A stretch of 64,000 nucleotides of DNA from positions 1-64,000 of the forward strand of contig NZ_FNIX01000013.1 in NCBI RefSeq assembly GCF_900104175.1, given 5' to 3'. The notes under the pieces are model-generated. The model searched no databases, had not been told where the DNA came from, and saw only the letters and a program-made list of their open reading frames with translations. Positions 26,988 to 33,513 of this stretch are shown here, piece after piece. This stretch comes from Lentzea jiangxiensis (GTDB taxonomy: Bacteria > Actinomycetota > Actinomycetes > Mycobacteriales > Pseudonocardiaceae). The position numbers were made by a program, and so were the translations under genes. Positions within the stretch are counted from its first letter, which is position 1, and every line of letters begins with the position of its first letter.

Positions 26988-27731
26988 GTGCGTGCGTTCA
27001 CAAGGGGACTCCTAGGCATCGCCGGGTTCCTCGCTCTCTGGGAGCTCTTAGGACGCTCTCCCCTCATCCCTGCACACGCGCTCCCGCCACCGTCCGTCGT
27101 GTTCGGTGAGCTCGTCGTGCAGCTGACCTCTCCCGATTTCATCAGTCATGTCGTGGCAACGGTCCTGGCCGTCCTGATCGCCATCGGGATCGCCATCGCC
27201 ATCGCGGTGCCGAGTGGACTCGTGCTCGGGTCCGTTCCGGCCGTTCGTCACGCGACGCGCGCCATCGTCGAGTTCCTGCGCCCGATCCCTTCTGTGGCAC
27301 TGATTCCGCTCGCGCTGGTGGTGCTCGGTTTCGGGCCCGAAACCAAGATCACGCTGGCCGTCTACGCGGCACTGTGGCCGATCCTGTTCAACACCATCTA
27401 CGCGCTCGACGAACTCGACCCGTTGCTGGTCGAGACGTCCCGGGTCTTCGGCACCGGACGCGTGGGCGTGCTGTTCCGCGTGGCCCTGCCGAGCGCGTTG
27501 CCGTTCGTCCTCACCGGAATCCGGCTGGCGGCGACCACGGCGCTGATCGTGATGGTGAGCGTCGAGCTCATGGCGGGCAGTCAGATCGGCCTCGGCTACT
27601 TCATCATGGAGGCCCGCAGCGGACCCGGCCGGATGGACCAGGTGCTGGTCGGCACCGTGGTCGCCGGTGCGATCGGCGTCCTGCTGAACAGCGGTCTCGA
27701 GCGCGTCCGCCGGCGTTGGGTGGCCTGGTGA
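26988..27731 (+). CDS. ABC transporter permease, SsuC/TauC type
   Basis: 247 aa with six predicted transmembrane segments. The EAA loop typical of binding-protein-dependent permeases is present (DPLLVETSRVFGTGRVGVLF then VALPSALPFVLTGIRLA). The N-terminal LPPPSVVFGELV segment is common in nitrate/sulfonate/taurine permeases. It would import a small organic anion or related solute together with the next two gene products. The promoter suggests leaderless translation. The stop overlaps the second permease (GTGA). No binding protein is adjacent; a candidate lies at 32284-33300 beyond three unrelated genes. Confidence 0.9.
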   Translation: MRAFTRGLLGIAGFLALWELLGRSPLIPAHALPPPSVVFGELVVQLTSPDFISHVVATVLAVLIAIGIAIAIAVPSGLVLGSVPAVRHATRAIVEFLRPIPSVALIPLALVVLGFGPETKITLAVYAALWPILFNTIYALDELDPLLVETSRVFGTGRVGVLFRVALPSALPFVLTGIRLAATTALIVMVSVELMAGSQIGLGYFIMEARSGPGRMDQVLVGTVVAGAIGVLLNSGLERVRRRWVAW

Positions 27732-28495
27732 GCAGATTCTTCCAGCGGTGGACCGTGTTCGCCGGTCTCGTCGTCGTGTGGCAGGTCCTGGGCACGCTCG
27801 CCGAGGACCCGTTCTTCCCGCCGCCGTCCGACATCGTGACGGCGGCCTGGGACTGGTGGGTGCTCGAGCCGCGGAACGTCACCGAGCACATCCTGCCGTC
27901 GGTCACCCGGCTGCTGTCCGGCTGGGCGATCGCCTCGGTGGTCGGCATCGCGCTGGGCATGCTGCTCGGCCGGTCGGACCGGGCGATGGAGTACGCGGGC
28001 CCGTTGCTCGTGTTCCTGCGCTCGATCCCGCCGCCCGCGCTCGTGCCGGTGTTCCTGCTGCTGTTCCAGGCGGGAACGTCGATGCAGCTCGCGACGATCG
28101 TCTTCGGCGTCATCTGGCCGGTGCTGCTCAACACGGTCGACGGCGCCCGTTCCGTCGACGTGACCAAAGTGGACACTTCCGCGGTCTTCCGGATCCCCCG
28201 CCACCAGTGGGTTCTCGGGGTGGTGCTGCCCGCGGCCTCACCGAAGATCTTCGCGGGACTGCGGGTGTCGCTCTCGCTCTCGCTGGTGCTGATGGTCATC
28301 TCCGAGCTCGTCGGAACGGACAACGGCATCGGCTCACAACTCATGCAGGCACAGCGCGAGTTCGACTACACGCGCATGTGGGCCGGGATCGTCCTGTTGG
28401 GCGTGCTCGGCTACGGACTCAACACCGCGCTTCTCGCGGTGGAACGCAGAGCGTTGGCGTGGCAACCGAGGAGTCGGGATGAGCAACATGCTTGA
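27728..28495 (+). CDS. ABC transporter permease, SsuC/TauC type (second subunit)
   Basis: 255 aa, homologous to the preceding permease (FFPPPSDIVTAAWDWW, EAA loop SAVFRIPRHQWVLGVVLPAA). Two different permease genes imply a heterodimeric membrane domain, less usual than the single SsuC. The GTG start overlaps the previous stop and the end overlaps the ATPase gene by 17 bases. About six hydrophobic segments are visible. The longer frame upstream is the shadow of the first permease. Confidence 0.9.
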   Translation: MSRFFQRWTVFAGLVVVWQVLGTLAEDPFFPPPSDIVTAAWDWWVLEPRNVTEHILPSVTRLLSGWAIASVVGIALGMLLGRSDRAMEYAGPLLVFLRSIPPPALVPVFLLLFQAGTSMQLATIVFGVIWPVLLNTVDGARSVDVTKVDTSAVFRIPRHQWVLGVVLPAASPKIFAGLRVSLSLSLVLMVISELVGTDNGIGSQLMQAQREFDYTRMWAGIVLLGVLGYGLNTALLAVERRALAWQPRSRDEQHA

Positions 28496-29276
28496 GGTGG
28501 CCGACCTAGGCCACACCTACGGCGACTACGAGGCCATCGGTGGCCTCACGTTCACCGTGCGCGCCGGCGAGCTGGTGTGCGTGGTCGGACCTTCCGGGTG
28601 CGGCAAGTCCACACTGCTGCGCACGATCTCCGGACTCATCGCACCTTCGCGCGGTGACGTGTCCCTGAAGGGCTCGCACCTCGCCGTCGTGTTCCAGGAC
28701 TACTCGCGGTCGCTGTTCCCGTGGCTCTCGGTGCAGGGCAACGTGGAGTTCCCGCTGCGGAAGCTCCCGCGCGCCGAGCGGCGTGCGCGGGCCGCCGAGG
28801 CGCTGGAGTGGGTCGGGCTGGGGGCGGCGGCGCGCAAGCGTCCGTGGCAGCTTTCCGGTGGTATGCAACAGCGTGTGGCGATCGCCCGCGCGCTGGCGTA
28901 CCGGCCCGCGTTGCTGTTGATGGACGAGCCCTTCGCGTCCGTGGACGCGCAGACCCGGTTCGAGCTGGAAGACCTGTTGCTGCGCGTTCGCCGCGAGCAC
29001 GACACGACCGTTCTCGTGGTCACGCACGACATCGACGAGTCGGTGTACCTGGGTGACCGGATCCTCGTGCTGTCGGGCTCTCCCGCCCGGCTGGTGGCCG
29101 ACCTGGACGTGCCGCTGCCCGCCGAGCGCGACCAGGTGACGACGCGGACCGACGAGGCCTTCGTGGCGCTGCGGTCGAAGGTGGCGCGGCTGCTGAACGT
29201 CGGCAAGCCGTCGATGGACGTCGAGAAGTGGGCGGCCGCCGAACGCGAGTCGCTGAGCGAGACCGTCTCGTCCTGA
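28479..29276 (+). CDS. ABC transporter ATP-binding protein, SsuB/TauB type
   Basis: 265 aa. Walker A VGPSGCGKSTLLRTISGL, Q-loop VVFQDYSRSLFPWLSV, signature LSGGMQQRVAIARALAYRP, Walker B LLLMDEPFASVD and H-loop VTHDIDESVYL are all present. The LFPW after the Q-loop glutamine is typical of the nitrate/sulfonate/taurine subfamily. It energises the two upstream permeases. A strong stem-loop 16 bases after the stop ends the unit. Substrate cannot be assigned from these genes alone. Confidence 0.93.
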   Translation: MSNMLEVADLGHTYGDYEAIGGLTFTVRAGELVCVVGPSGCGKSTLLRTISGLIAPSRGDVSLKGSHLAVVFQDYSRSLFPWLSVQGNVEFPLRKLPRAERRARAAEALEWVGLGAAARKRPWQLSGGMQQRVAIARALAYRPALLLMDEPFASVDAQTRFELEDLLLRVRREHDTTVLVVTHDIDESVYLGDRILVLSGSPARLVADLDVPLPAERDQVTTRTDEAFVALRSKVARLLNVGKPSMDVEKWAAAERESLSETVSS

Positions 29277-29292
29277 CGGTCGTTTCGTGACA

Positions 29293-29327
29293 GCTGCGCC
29301 CCGGACCGCCGCGGTCCGGGGCGCAGC
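29293..29327 (+). terminator. 15-bp stem-loop after ABC ATPase gene
   Basis: GCTGCGCCCCGGACC (29293-29307) and GGTCCGGGGCGCAGC (29313-29327) close the loop GCCGC. It explains why the in-frame upstream extension of the next ORF (MTAAPRTAAV..) is not a real N terminus. No U tract. Confidence 0.8.
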
Positions 29328-29355
29328 CGCGTCCGGGCCCTGGAACACTTGCCCC

Positions 29356-29775
29356 GTGAGCGGCTGGAACCTCTTCCTCGTCGTCGACGCGGAGCCCGTC
29401 GAGCTCTCGCGGGACGGTGCTCCGGACACGCGGGTGGTGCTGCTCGGGGAGAGGCGCATGCTCGCCTTGCCGGACAACGGGTACCAACTCCTGCTCGCGT
29501 GGGTGGCCGGTCCGCGGCGCGTCGTGCGCACGCCCGCGCCGGTGCACCCGGACCAAGACCTCGTCGACACGTTCGTCAACTCCTACCTCGTGGACGCCGG
29601 TGCGCCGCCACGGCCGCGCGGGTTCGCCTGGTACCTGGACCTGCCGGACGGACTGGATCCCGCGGACGTGTGGCGTGCGGTCGACGACGGTGCGGTACAA
29701 GGGATGCCGGTGGACCTGCTGCGCGTCCGCGCGGCTGTGGAGCGCGGTGTGAGAGCGCTCTTCCGCAACGTCTGA
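29356..29775 (+). CDS. hypothetical protein
   Basis: 139 aa, not recognised. It starts VSGWNLFLVVDAEPVELSRD and has a beta-rich first half (RVVLLGERRMLALPDNGYQL), then a central LVDTFVNSYLVDAGAP and GFAWYLDLPDGLDPADVW. The protein ends in a helix (LRVRAAVERGVRALFRNV). No signal peptide, membrane segment or catalytic motif is visible. GTG 29356 is chosen because the upstream in-frame ATG/GTG lies in the terminator hairpin. The gene sits alone between two strong stem-loops, so it is probably a separate unit. Confidence 0.6.
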   Translation: MSGWNLFLVVDAEPVELSRDGAPDTRVVLLGERRMLALPDNGYQLLLAWVAGPRRVVRTPAPVHPDQDLVDTFVNSYLVDAGAPPRPRGFAWYLDLPDGLDPADVWRAVDDGAVQGMPVDLLRVRAAVERGVRALFRNV

Positions 29776-29823
29776 CGCAAGCCGTGCGAAACGCGCCGCA
29801 AGAGCGGCGGGGCAGGCGGGAGC

Positions 29824-29860
29824 AGCTGAGCCCCGGGCCGCCGCGGCCCGGGGCTCAGCT
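29824..29860 (+). terminator. 16-bp stem-loop after hypothetical gene
   Basis: AGCTGAGCCCCGGGCC (29824-29839) pairs with GGCCCGGGGCTCAGCT (29845-29860) around the loop GCCGC, the same loop as the stem at 29293. It ends transcription of the 29356 gene. Confidence 0.78.
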
Positions 29861-29958
29861 GCCTTCTCAGTGCCAACTGGAGGGTGTGGGCACCGTGCGG
29901 GGAGACGGACGTCCGCGCTCGGGGGCAGAGCGCTGAGCGGCCGCCGTGCGTTCCCCTT

Positions 29959-29987
29959 GACCCGCCTGGACGAGGGCCGGGCGGGTC
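29959..29987 (-). terminator. stem-loop downstream of the IniB-like gene
   Basis: GACCCGCC (29959-29966) pairs with GGCGGGTC (29980-29987) across 13 bases, about 13 bases past the minus-strand stop at 30000. The rest of 29861-29999 shows no gene. Confidence 0.5.
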
Positions 29988-29999
29988 GAGTTCTCCTGC

Positions 30000-30761
30000 T
30001 CAGAGGTGGATGTTCAGGTCGCCGTTGCCGACGCCGCCGTCGAGCAGGTCGATGTCGCCGAGCTTGACGTCCCCGATGACCTGGCCGAGGTCGGTGTGCA
30101 CGTCGCCGACCTGCGCGACGTCCTGGACCACGTTGCCGGTGAGGTTGCCGGTCACGTCGACGACGTCCTTGACGTCGAGGTCCGCCGAACCGATGACGTC
30201 CTTGACCAGCACGTCGGTGTCGACGACGTCCTTCGCCAGCACATCGGCGTCGAGGTCCTTCACGAGCACGTCGGTGTCGAGGTCCTTCACCAGGACGTCG
30301 GACACGCCGTGGACGTCGGCCACGTCGGTCACCTTGGAGACGACGGCGTTGTCGCCGGCGACGTCCGTGACGGTGGCGAGGACGTTCTCGGTGTGCAGCA
30401 CGTCGAGCGTGCCGGTGACGTCACCGATGCCGCCGAAGTCCGTGACCAGCGCGGTGATCGCGGCGGGGGAGGCGACGTCGGCCACGCCGGCGACGTCCAC
30501 GACGTTGTCCGTGATCAGCTTCAGGCTGTCGACGGCGGTCAGGTCGCCCGCCTCCACCAGGACCTTGTCGATGGCGTCGACCTTCACGACGGACGCGCTG
30601 TCGAGCACCAGGGGCAGGATCTCCTGCACGTCCACGGGGGAGATGTCGCCCAGACCGGCAGCCTCGAGGCAGCCCTCGGGGTCGAGCTGGAACGCCTCGC
30701 GGGCGTCCAGGTCGCCGAGCAGGGTGAGGGTGAAGTCGTGCAGCGTCTGCTGGGTGCCCAT
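30000..30761 (-). CDS. IniB N-terminal domain-like protein with VLVKD repeats
   Basis: 253 aa. The first 55 residues (TLHDFTLTLLGDLDAREAFQ, LDPEGCLEAAGLGDISPVD) match the short N-terminal domain seen in mycobacterial IniB and many actinobacterial proteins. The rest is a Val/Asp-rich, almost aromatic-free repeat region with words such as DVLVKDLDT and DVLAKDV, roughly every 9-11 residues, suggesting a solenoid or fibre. No signal peptide is visible. The ATG at 30761 has AGGAG upstream; an upstream in-frame start (30824) would fall inside a large inverted repeat. iniB in mycobacteria responds to cell-wall stress; a similar role here is inference. Confidence 0.8.
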   Translation of the reverse strand: MGTQQTLHDFTLTLLGDLDAREAFQLDPEGCLEAAGLGDISPVDVQEILPLVLDSASVVKVDAIDKVLVEAGDLTAVDSLKLITDNVVDVAGVADVASPAAITALVTDFGGIGDVTGTLDVLHTENVLATVTDVAGDNAVVSKVTDVADVHGVSDVLVKDLDTDVLVKDLDADVLAKDVVDTDVLVKDVIGSADLDVKDVVDVTGNLTGNVVQDVAQVGDVHTDLGQVIGDVKLGDIDLLDGGVGNGDLNIHL

Positions 30762-30786
30762 GGAAGTCAAGCTCCTGAAGGTGAAT

Positions 30787-30830
30787 CGGGGGATGTCGTG
30801 CTGAACCGTATGGATGAACGACATCCCCCG
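30787..30830 (-). promoter_or_regulatory. 13-bp-arm inverted repeat upstream of the IniB-like gene
   Basis: CGGGGGATGTCGT (30787-30799) and its exact reverse complement ACGACATCCCCCG (30818-30830) are separated by 18 bases and lie 26-69 bases before the start codon. It may be a dimeric operator pair or a 5'-UTR stem-loop controlling expression. Confidence 0.65.
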
Positions 30831-30900
30831 GCATCGGGAGTTGGCCCCAGATCGTGACCTTGCGAGGTCCCTAGGGGGTGCGGTGTCACCCGTTAGGGGG

Positions 30901-30918
30901 GTGGGGATTTCACCCCAC
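30901..30918 (-). terminator. short stem-loop downstream of the flavin hydroxylase gene
   Basis: GTGGGG (30901-30906) pairs with CCCCAC (30913-30918), 18 bases past the minus-strand stop at 30936. Weak stem of 6 bp; it could be a terminator or a further upstream element of the IniB-like gene. Confidence 0.4.
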
Positions 30919-30935
30919 AGGGCTGTTTTGAGTCC

Positions 30936-32105
30936 TCAGGGGCCGACGTAGTTCTCCGCGAAGGTGGCGCGGTAGGCGGGGGACTCGGCCAGGTGCTCCA
31001 GCCGTGCCTGCGCCAACCGTCCGAAGAACGGCGAGCTGACGTCGGTGTGGATCATGTTCACCATCCACTGGGAAAATTCCTGCGCACGCCACACCCGGCG
31101 CAGGCAGTCCTCCGAGTAGGTCTTGAGCCCGGTCTCGGATCCGGTGCCGTAGTAGTCGACAAGCGCACGTCCGAAGGTTGCGGCGTCGTTCATGGCGAGG
31201 TTCATGCCCTTGGCGCCGACGGGGGTGATGATGTGTGCTGCGTCACCCAGCAGGTACAGCCGGCCGTAGGACATCGGTTCCACCACGTGGCTGCGCATGT
31301 CGAGAACGCGTTTCTCGATGATCTTCCCCTCGGTCAGCGTCCACGACGAGTCGTGCAGTGCGAATCGTTTGTGCAGTGCTTCCCAGACCTGTTCGTCGGA
31401 CCAATCCCCGGCCTTTGTCCCGACCGGTACCTGCAAATAGAAGCGGGACACCGAGGGTGACCGCAGCATGTGCCCGGCGAAACCGTCCTCGTGCAGCGCG
31501 TAAATGATGGCTTTAGTCGACGGAGGGGCCTCCGCGAGAATGGCCAGCCACTCGATCCCGTGTTGGTGCGTGAATTCCGTCAGCACCCCCTCGGGAATGG
31601 ATGGTCGGCTTACACCATGAAATCCGTCACATCCGGCCACGAAGTCGCTCGTGATGGTCTCCCGCGACCCGTCCGCGCTGGTGAAGGCCACTGACGGCGT
31701 AGAAGACGTCAGATCCCGCAACTCCACGTCGCTGACCGAGAACCGGATGTCACCCCCGGCGGCCAGGAATCCTCCGATGAGGTCCTTGACCACTTCCTGC
31801 TGGGGGTAGACGTAGTGTTCGCGGCCGCCGTACAGGTCGCTGTACGACACCTGAAACACCTGTCCGCTCACGCGGAATTCACACGTTCCGTGACGGTCTG
31901 CTTCCATCAGCAAACGATCTGCCAGACCGAGTGACTCCAACATGGTCACGGAGCGGTGCTCCAGGACTCCCGCGCGTGGCCGGGTTTCCACATGGGTGCG
32001 ACTGGCCTTTTCGAGGACGACGCAGTCGATACCTGACTGCTGGATCAAGTTTGCCAAGGTCAGACCGGCCGGCCCGGCGCCGACAACGGTCACAGCGCGC
32101 TTCAA
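30936..32105 (-). CDS. PobA-type FAD monooxygenase (4-hydroxybenzoate 3-monooxygenase family)
   Basis: 389 aa. FAD fingerprints are VTVVGAGPAGLTLANLIQQS at the N terminus, FVAGCDGFHGVSRPSIP near 160, and LYLLGDAAHIITPVGAKGMN near 280. The whole length aligns with Pseudomonas PobA, including ETRPRAGVLEH, VVEPMSYGRL and terminal AENYVG. By my alignment from memory, the position of substrate-contacting Tyr201 is His (FTHQHGIEW) and that of Ser212 is Met (HMLRS), while Arg214 and Tyr385 are kept. So the substrate may not be 4-hydroxybenzoate. TTG 32105 has AGGAG 8 bases upstream; the longer ORF start at 32186 lacks similarity. Divergent from the binding-protein gene. Confidence 0.85.
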   Translation of the reverse strand: MKRAVTVVGAGPAGLTLANLIQQSGIDCVVLEKASRTHVETRPRAGVLEHRSVTMLESLGLADRLLMEADRHGTCEFRVSGQVFQVSYSDLYGGREHYVYPQQEVVKDLIGGFLAAGGDIRFSVSDVELRDLTSSTPSVAFTSADGSRETITSDFVAGCDGFHGVSRPSIPEGVLTEFTHQHGIEWLAILAEAPPSTKAIIYALHEDGFAGHMLRSPSVSRFYLQVPVGTKAGDWSDEQVWEALHKRFALHDSSWTLTEGKIIEKRVLDMRSHVVEPMSYGRLYLLGDAAHIITPVGAKGMNLAMNDAATFGRALVDYYGTGSETGLKTYSEDCLRRVWRAQEFSQWMVNMIHTDVSSPFFGRLAQARLEHLAESPAYRATFAENYVGP

Positions 32106-32193
32106 CTGGGGTTCTCCTAGCCCTAGACCTGCTGTGCTTAGATGCTCACCGCAGGTAGTGGACTGGAACCTGCTCGTGTCGGTCAACTGGGGT
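32102..32193. repeat. direct repeat TCAACTGGGGT in the divergent intergenic region
   Basis: TCAACTGGGGT occurs at 32102-32112, overlapping the hydroxylase start codon, and again at 32183-32193, 81 bases away in the same orientation. It could be a regulator site between the divergent hydroxylase and binding-protein genes. The remaining intergenic DNA to 32283 shows no gene. Confidence 0.35.
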
Positions 32194-32283
32194 CTTTTGG
32201 AGCAGCATCACTACTCTGAGTGGTTGACCGTCGCGATCATTCCCCCGCAACGACGACACCGCTCCGACAGGAGAGTGCTCCCG

Positions 32284-33300
32284 ATGACTCGAAGAGTCCG
32301 CCGTATGGCCATCCGTGGCATCGCCCTTGCCACGCTGCTCGCCACCGTGGCGAGCTGTGGTGCGCTCGGCGGCAAAGAGCAGGCGCCCCCGGCCGACGCG
32401 AACAGCGGCGGCCCGGTCGAGAAGGCCAAGATCACCCTGGGTGTCCTGCCGATTCTGGACGTGGCCTCCGTCCACGTCGCGATCAAGCAGGGCTTCTTCA
32501 AGGCCGAGGGGCTCGAGGTCGACCTGAAGGTCATCCAGGGTGGCGCGGCGGCCATCCCGGGTCTCGTCAGCAAGGAGCTGGACTTCACGTTCGGCAACTG
32601 GGTCTCGTTCTTCGCCGCCGAGTCGAAGGCCACCGCCAAGCAGGTCGACGGGATCAAGCTCATCTCGGACGGCTACCAGGCCAAACCCGACATGTTCCTG
32701 ATCTTGGCCAACGGTGACTCGGCCATCAAGAGTCCTGCCGACCTCGCCGGCAAGACCATCGCGATCAACACGTTCAGGAATATCGCGGAGCTCACCGCGA
32801 AGGCCACGCTCGAGGCCGCGAACGTGGACGTGAACTCGGTCAAGTTCAAGGAAATGCCGTTCCCGGACATGCAGGCCGCGGTCCAGAACAAGACCGTCGA
32901 CGCGGCCTTCATGGTCGAGCCGTTCATCACCCGCGCACAGCGGGCCGCCGGTCAGATCAAGGTGCTGGACGCCGCGTCCGGCCCGACCGACAACATCCCG
33001 ATCGCGGGTTACGCGACCACCGGCGCCTTCGCCAAGGAGAACCCGAAGACCGTCGCCGCCTTCCAGCGCGCGATGGCCAAGGGCCAGGCCGCCGCGACCG
33101 ACCGCCCCACGGTCGAGCCGCTGCTCGTCGAGTACGCCAAGGTCGACAAGGAAACCGCGGGTCTCGTCCACTTCGGCGCCTTCCCGACCACGCTCGACGC
33201 GACGCGTCTGCAGCGCGTCGTCCAGTTGATGCAGCGCTACGGGATGCTGGACAAGGAGCTCGACGTCAAGCCGATGCTCATCCAGCCCTCCGGCAGTTGA
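32284..33300 (+). CDS. NitT/TauT-type ABC substrate-binding lipoprotein
   Basis: 338 aa. The N terminus has arginines, a hydrophobic segment and the lipobox TVASC near residue 25, so it is a membrane-anchored lipoprotein. The mature domain is of the SsuA/NMT1 class (ITLGVLPILDVASVHVAIKQ, GFFKAEGLEVDLKVIQGGAA, DFTFGNWVSFFAAESKA). AGGAGAG lies 8 bases before the ATG. It probably serves the orphan SsuB/C-type importer at 26988-29276, the only such system in the window. Its place beside a PobA-like hydroxylase suggests an aromatic acid or related ligand, which is inference. A stem-loop follows. Confidence 0.9.
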   Translation: MTRRVRRMAIRGIALATLLATVASCGALGGKEQAPPADANSGGPVEKAKITLGVLPILDVASVHVAIKQGFFKAEGLEVDLKVIQGGAAAIPGLVSKELDFTFGNWVSFFAAESKATAKQVDGIKLISDGYQAKPDMFLILANGDSAIKSPADLAGKTIAINTFRNIAELTAKATLEAANVDVNSVKFKEMPFPDMQAAVQNKTVDAAFMVEPFITRAQRAAGQIKVLDAASGPTDNIPIAGYATTGAFAKENPKTVAAFQRAMAKGQAAATDRPTVEPLLVEYAKVDKETAGLVHFGAFPTTLDATRLQRVVQLMQRYGMLDKELDVKPMLIQPSGS

Positions 33301-33306
33301 CGAACG

Positions 33307-33350
33307 GCGCGGGTGTCCGTGAATCGAGCCGTGATCACGGCCACCCGCGC
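33307..33350 (+). terminator. stem-loop after the binding-protein gene
   Basis: GCGCGGGTG (33307-33315) pairs with CACCCGCGC (33342-33350), extended inside by CCGTGA/TCACGG after one mismatch. It starts 6 bases after the stop. The rest of 33351-33513 holds no gene. Confidence 0.75.
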
Positions 33351-33513
33351 TCCTCGTTTCCTCCAGATGAATTATCGCTCAGGGGCCGTTTAGCCGCCCT
33401 CTGCAAAGTTGCCGATTCTCGAACCAGCTGTTTTGTCGTCCGAACGGCGGTATGAGAACAGCGTGTTTTACTCCAAGATCCACCAGGTTTGCTGCTATTA
33501 AACGGGGCGGGGA

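Noticed and set aside
29287-29355. N-terminal extension MTAAPRTAAV of the hypothetical gene at 29356
   Set aside because: These codons fall inside a 15-bp terminator stem, so the later GTG is the more likely start.
30006-30857. Plus-strand open frame of 283 codons opposite the IniB-like gene
   Set aside because: Its Val/Asp/His pattern mirrors the repeats of the minus-strand gene, which has the recognisable IniB N terminus and Shine-Dalgarno.
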